Part shown: positions 46,373 to 55,755 of the stretch, in pieces
How positions within the stretch are numbered: position 1 is the stretch's first letter
How the letters are laid out: each line of letters opens with the position of its first letter
Source: Psychroserpens luteus
Lineage (GTDB): Bacteria > Bacteroidota > Bacteroidia > Flavobacteriales > Flavobacteriaceae
Length of the DNA stretch: 64,000 nucleotides
Assembly: GCF_015319355.1 (NCBI RefSeq)
Contig: NZ_JADILU010000002.1
Span: 667,928 to 731,927, forward strand
Direction of reading: 5' to 3'
Program-made: the position numbers and the translations under genes
The notes under the pieces: model-generated
Seen by the model: only the letters and a program-made list of their open reading frames with translations
Database searches by the model: none
Told to the model about the DNA's origin: nothing

Positions 46373-46949
46373 ATTAGTCTATAGCAGTCTTTTCTTTCTC
46401 CTTTTCAGTAGTATTACATTTGCACAAGATGATAAAAAAACTGATGAAGTAGATACAGGTTTAATGGTCGTTCAAGATTCTATATCTACAAAAAAAAGAG
46501 CACCCTTTGATGTATTGGCACCTTCAAAAGCTGCCTTCTACTCTGCTGTACTTCCAGGTTTGGGACAAGCTTACAATAAAAAATATTGGAAAATCCCTTT
46601 AGTGTATGCAGCCATAGGAATTCCTATATATCTCTACATCCAAAATGATAAAGATCTCAATTTATATAGAGATGCTTATAAAAGACGTTTGGCTGGTTTT
46701 GACGATGATCAATTTTCTAATATCTCTGATGACGGACTCATAAATGCTCAACAACAATTGAGACGTAACAAAGAATTGGCTTTATTGGTTGCCATTGGTA
46801 TGTATGCTTTAAATATTGTTGATGCTAACGTTGATGCACATTTACTTCAATTTAATGTGGATGAGGATTTATCTTTTCGACCACATTTTAGGTACAACCA
46901 AATGGAAAACAATACCAATCTAGGACTAACTCTTAATTTTAAATTCTAA
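46362..46949 (+). CDS. DUF5683 domain membrane protein
   Basis: 195 residues. A signal peptide (SSLFFLLFSSITFA-Q) is followed by the conserved KAAFYSAVLPGLGQAYNKKY motif and two hydrophobic helices (PLVYAAIGIPIYLYI, LALLVAIGMYALNIVDANVD). This protein always sits between parB and dapB in Flavobacteriaceae, as here. Function unknown. The GTG at 46362, inside parB, is used. Confidence 0.85.
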   Translation: MLNKLVYSSLFFLLFSSITFAQDDKKTDEVDTGLMVVQDSISTKKRAPFDVLAPSKAAFYSAVLPGLGQAYNKKYWKIPLVYAAIGIPIYLYIQNDKDLNLYRDAYKRRLAGFDDDQFSNISDDGLINAQQQLRRNKELALLVAIGMYALNIVDANVDAHLLQFNVDEDLSFRPHFRYNQMENNTNLGLTLNFKF

Positions 46950-46952
46950 ACT

Positions 46953-47654
46953 ATGAGAATTGCACTCTTAGGTTACGGAAAAATGGGTAAAGCAATAGAA
47001 ACTATCGCTTTAGAACGTGGTCATTCTATTATGCTAAAAGTGTCTAGTGCTTCGGAAAATTTCTCACTCCAAAACTGTGATGTTGCTATAGATTTCAGTC
47101 TTCCATCATCTGCTGTTGCTAATATTTCTAAATGTTTAGAAGCAGGAGTTCCTGTGATTTCTGGAACAACAGGTTGGTTAGATGATTATGATGATATCGT
47201 TTCGCTTTGTAATTCAAAAGAAGGAACATTTTTGTATGCGTCAAATTTCAGCTTAGGTGTCAATATATTTTTTGAACTCAATAAAACTTTGGCAAAATTG
47301 ATGGAAAAGCTTCCGCAGTACAAAGTAAATATTGAAGAAATTCATCATACTCAAAAATTAGATGCTCCCAGCGGAACAGCAATTACACTTGCAAACGATA
47401 TAATTGACGAAACTAATTACGAAAAGTGGACTTTAAATACACCAAAACAAAATGAGATTGGTATTTTAGCAAAACGTATTGAAAACGTACCTGGAACTCA
47501 TGATGTTAATTATGATTCCGCAGTAGATAGCATCCAAATTAAGCATACTGCTCACAGCAGACAAGGTTTTGCTTTAGGTGCTGTGATTGCTGCAGAATAT
47601 GTTCACGATAAAAAAGGAGTATTCACAATGAAAGACGTATTAAATATTAGTTAA
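46953..47654 (+). CDS. dapB: 4-hydroxy-tetrahydrodipicolinate reductase DapB
   Basis: 233 residues, shorter than the 270-residue E. coli enzyme but normal for Bacteroidota. The nucleotide motif ALLGYGKMGKAIE lies at the N-terminus. The catalytic segment EIHHTQKLDAPSGTAI holds the general acid His and the Lys-Asp-x-Pro-Ser-Gly-Thr-Ala motif. It makes tetrahydrodipicolinate for lysine and diaminopimelate synthesis. It starts 3 bp after the DUF5683 stop. Confidence 0.95.
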   Translation: MRIALLGYGKMGKAIETIALERGHSIMLKVSSASENFSLQNCDVAIDFSLPSSAVANISKCLEAGVPVISGTTGWLDDYDDIVSLCNSKEGTFLYASNFSLGVNIFFELNKTLAKLMEKLPQYKVNIEEIHHTQKLDAPSGTAITLANDIIDETNYEKWTLNTPKQNEIGILAKRIENVPGTHDVNYDSAVDSIQIKHTAHSRQGFALGAVIAAEYVHDKKGVFTMKDVLNIS

Positions 47655-47718
47655 TATCATAAATTGATGTAACGTTTTTAAATACTTTTCAACTCATTAA
47701 AGAAATTAAACTATAGAC

Positions 47719-49296
47719 ATGACAATTACACAATGGTTAATATTTATTCTAGTCATCCAAATTATTCACGGACTTGGGACTTGGAAACTATACGTTAAAG
47801 CTGGTCGTCAAGCATGGGAAGCATTTGTACCTGTGTATAACGCAGTCATATTGATGAAAATCATTAATCGTCCTTGGTGGTGGACGATCCTACTCTTTGT
47901 ACCTATTGTTAACTTAATTATGTTACCAGTGGTTTGGGTAGAAACAGCTAGAAGCTTTGGTAAAAACCAATTTCTTGATACTTTTTTAGCAGTAATTACT
48001 TTAGGGTTCTATAATTATTACCTTAACTATGTTGCTGATGTTGCATATGTTAATGACAGAGATATCAACCCTAAATCTGGTTCTGGTGATTGGACAAGTT
48101 CTATATTATTTGCTATTGTTGCAGCAACTATCGTACACACTTATTTTATTCAACCATTTACAATCCCAAGTTCATCTTTAGAGAAATCGTTATTAGTAGG
48201 TGATTTCTTATTTGTAAGTAAGTTTCATTATGGTGCTAGAATCCCAATGACAACTGTTGCAACACCTATGGTACATGATACAATTCCAGTATTAAATGTA
48301 AAGTCTTATTTGTTTGATGACAATTTTGAAGAAAGAAAAACGTCATGGAAAAATAAATTACAGTTGCCTTATATGAGGATTCCTGGATTTGAAAACATAG
48401 AGCGTAATGATATTGTTGTTTTTAATCAGCCAGCAGATACATTACTGGATATGAATAATTTTACTCCAGATCGTAACTACTACAAACCTATTGATAAGAA
48501 AACAAATCTTGTGAAACGCTGTGTTGGTGTTCCTGGAGATTCTTTAGAAATAAGAAACGGTTATGTTTATATAAATGGTAAACAAAATGAATTACCAGAT
48601 CGCGCACATCTTCAATTTGCTTATGATTTAGTTTTAAAAGGCAACGTTGCCAATTATGGAAGATTAATAGAGATTCTTAAAACCTATGATATCACTGATA
48701 ATCCATATCAAGTAGAAGAAGGCTCATTTGTTGTACAAGCAACTGTAGAAGCTGCAAATAAAGCAAAAAATCATCCAAATATTGCTAGTATGACTAGACG
48801 TATAACACCAAAAGGTGTAGATGGAGGCTTGTTTCCACGTGTCGCTCAATACCCTTGGAATTACGATAATTTTGGACCAATCTATATTCCGAAGAAAGGA
48901 GAAACTATAGAATTAACAATGGAAGTACTTCCGCTCTACAAACGTCTTATTGGAGAATACGAGAGAAATAGTATTGTTACTAGAGGTAATCAAATCATCA
49001 TCAATGATGAACCTGCAACATCATACACTTTTAAACAAGATTATTACTGGATGATGGGAGACAATAGAAATAACTCTGTTGATGCTCGTGCTTGGGGTTA
49101 TGTGCCTTTTGATCATGTTGTTGGTAAACCTGTATTTATCTGGATGAGTTGGGATGGTCTTAAAAGTCCCCGTTGGGAACGTTGGTTCACAACTGTTGGT
49201 GGCTCTGGAAACCCAGTGTCTTATTTAATTCCGTTTTTGGTATTATTAGCTGCTTGGTTTGGATTTAGTGCTTGGAGAAAGAAAAAGAAAGCGTAA
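47719..49296 (+). CDS. lepB: Signal peptidase I (Bacteroidota long form)
   Basis: 525 residues. An N-terminal extension of three hydrophobic helices (~120 residues) precedes the catalytic domain. Nucleophile Ser is in FTIPSSSLEKSLLVGDF, the general-base Lys in KRCVGVPGDSLEI, and box E in MMGDNRNNSVDARAWGYVP. A long insertion lies between boxes D and E. It removes signal peptides on the outer face of the inner membrane. The C-terminal YLIPFLVLLAAWFGFSAW is a further helix. Confidence 0.94.
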   Translation: MTITQWLIFILVIQIIHGLGTWKLYVKAGRQAWEAFVPVYNAVILMKIINRPWWWTILLFVPIVNLIMLPVVWVETARSFGKNQFLDTFLAVITLGFYNYYLNYVADVAYVNDRDINPKSGSGDWTSSILFAIVAATIVHTYFIQPFTIPSSSLEKSLLVGDFLFVSKFHYGARIPMTTVATPMVHDTIPVLNVKSYLFDDNFEERKTSWKNKLQLPYMRIPGFENIERNDIVVFNQPADTLLDMNNFTPDRNYYKPIDKKTNLVKRCVGVPGDSLEIRNGYVYINGKQNELPDRAHLQFAYDLVLKGNVANYGRLIEILKTYDITDNPYQVEEGSFVVQATVEAANKAKNHPNIASMTRRITPKGVDGGLFPRVAQYPWNYDNFGPIYIPKKGETIELTMEVLPLYKRLIGEYERNSIVTRGNQIIINDEPATSYTFKQDYYWMMGDNRNNSVDARAWGYVPFDHVVGKPVFIWMSWDGLKSPRWERWFTTVGGSGNPVSYLIPFLVLLAAWFGFSAWRKKKKA

Positions 49297-49416
49297 ATAG
49301 ATTTTTCTTTAATTTAGCAACAATTCAAAATTTACAATGCTTATTAATTCTCTATTATAAAATTTCGACTTTAGCTCACCCTCAATCTGTGCTAAAGAGT
49401 TCTAAAAATTATAAAT

Positions 49417-49695
49417 ATGAAAACTAATTTATCTGATGTTAAGCTCGTCATCGAAAACTATACTTCGCAATCCAAACTATCTGAAATGGAAGTTCTTGAT
49501 AAGCTCAAAGATTATTATTTTAATAAAGAGGTGAATAAAAACCTCAAATTATACAAAAAAGGAAAGAAGAAAGTTAGTGACATTACTAAGGATTTAAAAA
49601 TTTCTCCTCGTAAATTTTATGCCATTTTAGAAGCTAAAAATATAGTGCATAAAAAATACGATAAAGAGATTAAAAAAGTAGATCAAAATGGCTAA
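49417..49695 (+). CDS. Small hypothetical protein, possible DNA-binding
   Basis: 92 residues, very basic and helical, no signal peptide. The region LYKKGKKKVSDITKDLKISP then RKFYAILEA resembles a helix-turn-helix, so nucleic-acid binding is conceivable. No family recognised. It lies in the conserved lepB-WbqC interval, 120 bp after lepB and 24 bp before WbqC. Confidence 0.55.
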   Translation: MKTNLSDVKLVIENYTSQSKLSEMEVLDKLKDYYFNKEVNKNLKLYKKGKKKVSDITKDLKISPRKFYAILEAKNIVHKKYDKEIKKVDQNG

Positions 49696-49719
49696 CGCTT
49701 ACAAGCAACAAACCAAAAA

Positions 49720-50340
49720 GTGAATAGCTTAATTCATCCTACATATTTTCCAAACGTAGCCCATTTTGTTGCTATGATAAAAGCAAGCGACATTGTGTTT
49801 GAGGTTTGTGATAATTATCAAAAACAAACTTATAGAAACCGTACATCAATCTATGGAGCAAACGGAAAATTAGATCTAAACATTCCTGTTGTTTATTCTC
49901 AAAAAAACAGACAACTTTACAAGGATATAAAAATTTTTAATTCTGAAAATTGGCAGACTCAACACTTAAAGTCTTTAGAATCTGCGTATCGTACATCACC
50001 TTTTTTTGAATTCTATATTGATGATTTGATGCCTTTATTTACTTCGGAAGTAGATAATCTTATGAATCATAACATTAAGTGCTTAGAAGTTGTTTTTGAG
50101 TGCTTGCAGCTTCCTTTTAATTATACAGTTACTAAAACTTTTGAGCTCGAACCAAAACTGGTTATGGATGCGAGATTGTTGGCGAATAGTAGAAAGGAAA
50201 TTCCGCAGAAATTCAAACCTTACGCACAAGTATTTGATGATAAACATGGGTATTTAGACAATATTAGCATATTGGACCTCTTATTTAACGAAGGACCAAA
50301 TACAGAGTTGTATCTTATATCTCAAACCCTAAATCTGTAA
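49720..50340 (+). CDS. WbqC family protein
   Basis: 206 residues. The start NSLIHPTYFPNVAHFVAM followed by CDNYQKQTYRNRTSIYG is the WbqC signature (HPxYFP and QKQTxxNRT). Family members are found in polysaccharide clusters and beside lepB in Bacteroidota; no activity is proven. The GTG at 49720 is used because the H-P-T-Y-F-P motif directly follows. Its stop overlaps the DUF6122 ATG. Confidence 0.85.
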   Translation: MNSLIHPTYFPNVAHFVAMIKASDIVFEVCDNYQKQTYRNRTSIYGANGKLDLNIPVVYSQKNRQLYKDIKIFNSENWQTQHLKSLESAYRTSPFFEFYIDDLMPLFTSEVDNLMNHNIKCLEVVFECLQLPFNYTVTKTFELEPKLVMDARLLANSRKEIPQKFKPYAQVFDDKHGYLDNISILDLLFNEGPNTELYLISQTLNL

Positions 50341-50648
50341 TGTTGCAACCTATATTACATTACGGAATCCATTTTCTAGTACCAATTCTCATTGCTTATC
50401 TTTTCTTTAAAAAAAATTGGAAAATTGCAGCATTAATAATGCTTTCGGCAATTATAATCGACTTAGATCATTTGCTAGCTAACCCCATTTTTGACCCAAC
50501 ACGTTGTAGCATAAATTTTCATCCGCTTCACTCCTATTATGCGATTGGTGTTTATGTTGTGTTAACAATCATAAAAAAAACACGAATCATTGGTCTGGGA
50601 TTATTGATTCATATGCTTGCAGATTGGGTAGATTGTTTGTTGATGTAA
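50340..50648 (+). CDS. DUF6122 membrane protein
   Basis: 102 residues with three hydrophobic helices. Conserved HYGIHFLVPILIAYLF and IIDLDHLLANPIFDPTRCSI, then FHPLHSYYAI. The His/Asp residues facing the same side are like those of metal-dependent membrane hydrolases (YdjM type), but no activity is known. It overlaps WbqC by one base. Confidence 0.8.
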   Translation: MLQPILHYGIHFLVPILIAYLFFKKNWKIAALIMLSAIIIDLDHLLANPIFDPTRCSINFHPLHSYYAIGVYVVLTIIKKTRIIGLGLLIHMLADWVDCLLM

Positions 50649-50728
50649 TTTTATTCTCTCGCTTAGTCGCTAAGTAGACTATAATTTAGTTCTTATTTTT
50701 TTAAAATTTTAAAACTCTAACATATAAT

Positions 50729-50808
50729 GAAATATTAATATTTCCGAAGGAAAAATTAATCATATCTGAGTAAGCTTTGCGACTCTGCGACTTTACGAGA
50801 AAAAAATC
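50729..50808 (-). repeat. Dispersed intergenic repeat, copy A (inverted relative to copy B)
   Basis: About 80 bp; its reverse complement contains CTCGTAAAGTCGCAGAGTCG, CAAAGCTTACTCAG and GATTAATTTTTCCTTC. It matches 56173-56250 over most of its length. It ends with an octamer TTCCGAAG copy (50742-50749). It lies in the spacer between DUF6122 and the EEP gene, at the 3' boundary of the mutL operon. Confidence 0.75.
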
Positions 50809-50853
50809 AAAAGAGTTATCTCCAGAGTAAGAATTGTAAACTGAGCCTGCCTA

Positions 50854-51876
50854 CTATTTGAGCTTCACCTTAGCCATCACAGGATAATGATCACTATACT
50901 TAACATCAAAGGTTTTAAACGCATTAATTTCAAAAGCATCATCAACAAATACAAAATCAATACGCACAGGAAAGAATTTAAAGTCAAACGTTCTACCAAA
51001 GCCATTTCCAGCTTGTTTAAAGGCATCTTTCATATCTCCCTTTATTTCCTTGTACACATACGAATATGCAGTGTTATTAAAGTCACCAGAGATGATCGTT
51101 TTATAAGTGCTTTTATTTTTGTGTGCTAAAAATTGTTCAGTTTGCGACTGTTGCATTTTAAATGTTGAACTCACTCGTTTGAATAAGTTTTCAGAATTCT
51201 CCTTAGATAATTTTTCAACCGTTGGGTCAATACCAGAAGATTGTAAATGCACATTGTAAACTCGTATCGTGTCAACTCCTTTTACAACATCTACAAAAAT
51301 GGCGTTGTTTGATGTATGCGGAAATTCTATAGAACCAGAATTTATGATCGGAAATTTGGTATATATCGCCTGACCATTCTTTACTTTATTACCTGATAGC
51401 TCAATGTATTTATATGGAAAAATTCGAAGGTTAACATCATCATCTGTTCTATATTCTTGCATACAGAGAATGTCTGGATTGTTTTCAGCAATAAACTTAG
51501 ATATATTCTCTTTTAGATTTGGATCTTCAATCCAATCAAACACATTGAATAAGCGCACGTTATAATTCATCACAGAAATGTTCTCAGTATCATCTACATT
51601 TTTGGAAGAAGATAATTTATATAACGAAAACACATAGTTATAACCTATAGCTAATACCACAAGTGATACTAATAATTGCTTTTTCACTTTTAATAACCAA
51701 TAAATAACAAATAGAATATTAACGATTATAAGAAGTGGTACTGCAAGACTGAGAACAGATAGAAACGCGAACTTTTTGGGTTCCATATATGGCAAAACAT
51801 AAGACAAGAGCAATGCAAATGCTATCAATGAATTGATAATAAAAACAAATTTCTCAAAAATCTTAAGTTTACCCAT
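50854..51876 (-). CDS. Membrane-anchored EEP family hydrolase
   Basis: 340 residues. Three N-terminal hydrophobic helices (~90 residues) precede an EEP domain with CMQEYRTDDD (metal Glu), ISGDFNNTAYS and YSDHYPVMAKVKL (catalytic Asp-His at the C-terminus). Same general layout as the EEP protein at 6166-7269, so they may be distant paralogues. Substrate unknown. It is the last gene of the mutL operon, 5 bp after the rhomboid gene. Confidence 0.8.
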   Translation of the reverse strand: MGKLKIFEKFVFIINSLIAFALLLSYVLPYMEPKKFAFLSVLSLAVPLLIIVNILFVIYWLLKVKKQLLVSLVVLAIGYNYVFSLYKLSSSKNVDDTENISVMNYNVRLFNVFDWIEDPNLKENISKFIAENNPDILCMQEYRTDDDVNLRIFPYKYIELSGNKVKNGQAIYTKFPIINSGSIEFPHTSNNAIFVDVVKGVDTIRVYNVHLQSSGIDPTVEKLSKENSENLFKRVSSTFKMQQSQTEQFLAHKNKSTYKTIISGDFNNTAYSYVYKEIKGDMKDAFKQAGNGFGRTFDFKFFPVRIDFVFVDDAFEINAFKTFDVKYSDHYPVMAKVKLK

Positions 51877-51881
51877 TCGCT

Positions 51882-52757
51882 TTAATTCTTCCCAGCTTTA
51901 AATAAAAATGATTTCTCTTCTTTAGTTAAGCTTTCATAACCACTTTTACTTATTTTATCTAAAATGAGATCTATTTTCTTTTGGTTATTAAACTCGTTGA
52001 ATTCTTGTTTATTGTGACCAGCAATAGTGCTTTTCTTTTTTCTATGAACTGTTTTGAGTGGTGATTTTTTGCTAAACATATTAGTAATGCTATCTAAAAA
52101 TTTACCAAAACCTTCGCCAATATCTTTACCTTTTACTAATTGTGTTGCATAGAGGTAACCTATTAAACTTCCGCCTAAATGTGCAACTTTACCACCTTGA
52201 TTCGCTCCAAATAAACCAATCACATCAAACAATACGATTGCTACTCCAATATGCCAGAGTTTTATTGATATGCTAAAAAATCTAGTTTCTCTATTTGGCA
52301 TATATGCACATAGAAAAATCAATAATGCATTTACTCCTGCAGAAGCTCCTACTAAAGAGCCAACTGTTGAAGAAAAGGTATCAGGCAAAATATTATAGAC
52401 TAATAAAAAAGATAAACCTCCTGCTAAAATTCCTAAAAAATAAATATTTAAGGATTGTTTCGTCGGAAACAAATTAACCATAGTTCGTGATACAAAATAC
52501 AAGACGACCATGTTAAATAACAAATGGAAAAAATCGTAATGCGTAAAGCCATAAGTAAATAGAGACCAAGGTTTAAAAATAAAATCTGAAAGCTCTTTTG
52601 GCAATTCTAACCAAGACAACGTATATGTTCTTGGTATTTTACGAATAACTTGTATCAACCATCCAATGAAAAAAACCAATACATTAACTGCCATGATCTT
52701 TTCAAAAACATTTAGATTTTTGAGTTTGTCTTTGATGTCAAAATTTAATGAAGTCAT
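51882..52757 (-). CDS. Rhomboid family intramembrane serine protease (second of pair)
   Basis: 291 residues, six helices. The catalytic Ser is in VGASAGVNALL and the catalytic His in KVAHLGGSLIGYLYA. HYDFFHLLFNMVVLYF carries the conserved H-x-x-x-N. A long basic cytoplasmic tail (residues ~220-291, KTVHRKKKSTIAGHNKQEF) extends the core. It cleaves membrane-spanning substrates, unknown here. Overlaps the other rhomboid gene by 4 bp. Confidence 0.88.
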   Translation of the reverse strand: MTSLNFDIKDKLKNLNVFEKIMAVNVLVFFIGWLIQVIRKIPRTYTLSWLELPKELSDFIFKPWSLFTYGFTHYDFFHLLFNMVVLYFVSRTMVNLFPTKQSLNIYFLGILAGGLSFLLVYNILPDTFSSTVGSLVGASAGVNALLIFLCAYMPNRETRFFSISIKLWHIGVAIVLFDVIGLFGANQGGKVAHLGGSLIGYLYATQLVKGKDIGEGFGKFLDSITNMFSKKSPLKTVHRKKKSTIAGHNKQEFNEFNNQKKIDLILDKISKSGYESLTKEEKSFLFKAGKN

Positions 52758-53581
52758 CTATCCCAACGGTTTTTGTTAAACTGTGTTTTTTTCCAGTACC
52801 ACATAATGAGGAAACCTGTTATTGCTCCACCAACGTGAGCCATGTATGCTGTATTACTCGGACTAAAAAATGATTGTCCTGTAATTGCTGAAATCACATC
52901 AAGGATAATAATTCCAGGAATAAAATACTTAGCTTTTATAGGTATTGGTAGAAATATCATCATCAATTTAGCTTCAGGATTCATCATCCCAAAAGCTGCT
53001 AAAATCCCCATAATACAACCTGAAGCTCCTACCATTGTAGACGATGTAACTTTATTCATATCAAATAATGCAGAAAATGAATTTGTATCAATCTGCGGTC
53101 CACTGTATTTAGCTTCTGTTAAAACTTCAACTAAACCATTTCTAAAAAGCTCTGGTTTAATATAATTGCCTTCTATAGCATTAACATTCACAATAGAATG
53201 TATTAAATCTGAACTCAGCCCTAATTCTGAAATATGTTGATAAGCAGTATAATAATCAAAATAATAATAGCCTAATTGAAACAACACAGCTCCTAATCCT
53301 GCTGAGATATACAAAAACAAGAATTTCTTAGATCCTAATTGTGTTTCTACTGCAGTTCCAAACATCCAAAGCGCAAACATATTAAAACCAATGTGCATCA
53401 AGTTGGCATGCATGAACATATGCGTAAAAATCTGCCAAGGTTTAAACAAATCACTTTGAGGAAAGTAAAGTGCTAACCATTCCATGAATAAGTTACCACC
53501 TCCTAATGTCATTCTTCCTATAAACACAATCACATTTATAATAATCAAATGTTTGACTGTATCTGTTATACCTCTAATCAT
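52754..53581 (-). CDS. Rhomboid family intramembrane serine protease (first of pair)
   Basis: 275 residues. The catalytic Ser is in MVGASGCIMGILAAFG and the His in AYMAHVGGAITGFLIM. HANLMHIGFNMFALWMFG is the conserved H-x-x-x-N element. An insertion of about 80 residues (roughly 115-185) between helices is longer than usual. It starts 3 bp after mutL and is followed by a second active-looking rhomboid, so the pair may have different substrates or work together. Confidence 0.88.
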   Translation of the reverse strand: MIRGITDTVKHLIIINVIVFIGRMTLGGGNLFMEWLALYFPQSDLFKPWQIFTHMFMHANLMHIGFNMFALWMFGTAVETQLGSKKFLFLYISAGLGAVLFQLGYYYFDYYTAYQHISELGLSSDLIHSIVNVNAIEGNYIKPELFRNGLVEVLTEAKYSGPQIDTNSFSALFDMNKVTSSTMVGASGCIMGILAAFGMMNPEAKLMMIFLPIPIKAKYFIPGIIILDVISAITGQSFFSPSNTAYMAHVGGAITGFLIMWYWKKTQFNKNRWDR

Positions 53582-53584
53582 ATT

Positions 53585-55465
53585 TTATATAAATTTTTTA
53601 TCAAAGTCATCAACGCTCATTGTTATGAAGGTGACTTTATTAGTAGGAGAAACTGTTGGTTCTTTACAAGCAAATAGGCTATTTACTAAATGCTCTTGCT
53701 CTAAACGCGATAAGCTTTGTCCTGTTTTAATAGCTAAACTCTTAGCCATTGATTTTGCTAACAAATCTGTAGCACTAAAATGACTATCTGGTACTTCCTG
53801 TTCTACATCACTTATGAGTTGTTCTAAAATAATAGACACTTCACTTTCAGGTACATTAATTGGTACTCCTGTAATCTCAATACCGACTTCTGTAAACGAT
53901 GTAAATATAAATCCTGTATGTTCTAAATCCTCTTTTAGGTTTTCAAGTATTTCCATTTCAGAAGAAGAAAACTCTAAACTTAATGGAAATAGAAGTTGCT
54001 GACTAACAGACTCTTTAACCGTCAAGTGTTTAAGTAACCCTTCATACAAAACACGTTGATGAGCACGATGCTGATCTAGAATCATCATCCCAGATTTTAT
54101 TGTACTAATAATGTATTTATTGTGAAATTGATAAGTTCTCTGTTTAGTTTCTACTTGTTTACCATCATCAAATAAAGATGTATTTTCTGGCTGACTTTCA
54201 AACTGTACTTCACTAAAATTGTTTTCAGTTTTGGTGCCTTTAGATTCTAATCCAACATACAAACTTTCCCATTGTGATGCTGGCTCTTTTCTATAATTTG
54301 AAGAAGAAGAAGAAGAAGAAGAAGAAGAACCACTAGACCTACTCTGTACTCTTTCTTCTTGAAACGGATTAAAAGAACGATCTACCTCTACCGTTGGTGT
54401 TGAAGCTCTCTTATTTTCAAAATCATAAGGTGTATCTAGATTTCTATCACGATCAAAGTCTAAAACTGGTGCTATATTAAATTGCCCTAAACTATGTTTA
54501 ACAGCAGCTCGCAAAATGGCATATAATGTATGCTCGTCGTCAAACTTAATTTCCGTTTTTGTAGGATGGATATTAATATCAATGCTTTTTGGATCAACCG
54601 TTAGATTTAAAAAATAACTTGGATGACTACCATCTTTCATTAAACCTTCAAAAGCAGAGTTTATAGCATGATTAAGATACGGACTTTTTATAAACCGATT
54701 ATTGACAAAGAAAAATTGTTCGGTTCTTGTGCGTTTTGCGAATTCTGGTTTGCCAACAAATCCGGAGATCTTTAAAACCTCAGTTTCTTCTACAACAGGA
54801 ACCAGTTTTTCGTTAGTTTTATTTCCGAAGATATTAACCACACGCTGTCTGTAATTACTCTTTGGGAGATTGAAACTCTCGCTACCATTATGGTACATCA
54901 AGAATTCTATATCTGGATGCGCAAGAGCTACGCGATGAAATTCATCAACAATATGTCGAAGTTCAACATTATTAGATTTCAAAAAATTGCGACGTGCAGG
55001 AATATTAAAAAACAAATGCTTTACACAAAGTGATGTACCTGTTGGAGTTACTGTCACCTCTTGATTTTTGATCTCGCTACCTTCAATTTCTATGACTGTA
55101 CCAAGTTCATCTTGATCTTGTTTGGTTTTTAATTCTACGTGTGCAATAGCTGCTATACTAGCTAAAGCCTCGCCTCTAAAGCCTTTTGTGTTGAGACTAA
55201 ACAAATCTTCTGCAGAACGTATCTTAGACGTTGCATGACGCTCAAAACTCAATCGAGCATCTGTAGCACTCATGCCTTTACCATTGTCTATGACTTGGAT
55301 TAAGGTCTTGCCTGCATCTTTAATAATAAGTTTTATGGAGTATGCTCCTGCATCAATAGAATTTTCTAGTAATTCTTTTACAACCGATGCTGGTCGCTGT
55401 ACAACTTCACCTGCTGCGATTTGATTTGCAACATGATCTGGTAACAATTGAATAATGTCTGCCAT
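53585..55465 (-). CDS. mutL: DNA mismatch repair protein MutL
   Basis: 626 residues. The N-terminal GHKL ATPase has IAAGEVVQRPASVVKELLEN, DNGKGM and TKGFRGEALASI. The linker (about residues 350-440) holds a Ser tract from a (GAA)10 repeat. The C-terminal dimerisation domain has DQHRAHQRVLYE instead of the canonical DQHAxxER-type motif, and no CPHGRP-like sequence near the end. It couples MutS to strand discrimination. The ATG overlaps the upstream small gene by one base; the rhomboids are downstream in the same operon. Confidence 0.95.
   Translation of the reverse strand: MADIIQLLPDHVANQIAAGEVVQRPASVVKELLENSIDAGAYSIKLIIKDAGKTLIQVIDNGKGMSATDARLSFERHATSKIRSAEDLFSLNTKGFRGEALASIAAIAHVELKTKQDQDELGTVIEIEGSEIKNQEVTVTPTGTSLCVKHLFFNIPARRNFLKSNNVELRHIVDEFHRVALAHPDIEFLMYHNGSESFNLPKSNYRQRVVNIFGNKTNEKLVPVVEETEVLKISGFVGKPEFAKRTRTEQFFFVNNRFIKSPYLNHAINSAFEGLMKDGSHPSYFLNLTVDPKSIDINIHPTKTEIKFDDEHTLYAILRAAVKHSLGQFNIAPVLDFDRDRNLDTPYDFENKRASTPTVEVDRSFNPFQEERVQSRSSGSSSSSSSSSSNYRKEPASQWESLYVGLESKGTKTENNFSEVQFESQPENTSLFDDGKQVETKQRTYQFHNKYIISTIKSGMMILDQHRAHQRVLYEGLLKHLTVKESVSQQLLFPLSLEFSSSEMEILENLKEDLEHTGFIFTSFTEVGIEITGVPINVPESEVSIILEQLISDVEQEVPDSHFSATDLLAKSMAKSLAIKTGQSLSRLEQEHLVNSLFACKEPTVSPTNKVTFITMSVDDFDKKFI
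54300..54329. repeat. (GAA)10 trinucleotide microsatellite inside mutL
   Basis: Ten uninterrupted GAA units, 30 bp, encoding on the minus strand the Ser run in the linker between the ATPase and C-terminal domains. Length changes by whole units keep the frame. Confidence 0.9.
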
Positions 55466-55752
55466 TAGCGTTTAAGGGAGAATATTGATAAATCGAAATC
55501 TATGATAAATAGAAAGACTAAAATTAAGGCTGCAATAATGTATAAAATTCGACGGTTTGCACCTGTTTTATCACCATTATATTTGTAGTCGTCAATAGCA
55601 TTTCCAAATTTATTTTTCAATCCGTTGTTATTTCCTACAGTGACTCTATACTCGTCAAATTTGTGTTTTAATTCAAACGGACTTCCTTCACCTTTGTAGT
55701 AACGTGGTTGATAATCAAATTTTTTGTTTTTTCTTTTGCCTATAATTCCCAT
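55465..55752 (-). CDS. Small basic membrane protein (often mislabelled riboflavin synthase beta)
   Basis: 95 residues with one C-terminal helix (ILYIIAALILVFLFIIDF) and a basic N-terminal region (KRKNKKFDYQPRYY). No lumazine synthase fold or motif, so the common database name is wrong; the real ribH is at 56453. The N-terminal motif KRKxKxFxYxPR is shared with the neighbouring 73-residue protein, suggesting a duplication. Overlaps the mutL start by one base and follows that neighbour by 3 bp. Confidence 0.65.
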   Translation of the reverse strand: MGIIGKRKNKKFDYQPRYYKGEGSPFELKHKFDEYRVTVGNNNGLKNKFGNAIDDYKYNGDKTGANRRILYIIAALILVFLFIIDFDLSIFSLKR

Positions 55753-55755
55753 AAT

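Noticed and set aside
54300-54329. (GAA)10 as a regulatory or CRISPR-type repeat
   Set aside because: It lies within the mutL coding frame and encodes a serine linker.
55465-55752. Riboflavin synthase subunit beta label
   Set aside because: No lumazine-synthase motifs; the true ribH with all motifs is at 56453-56935.
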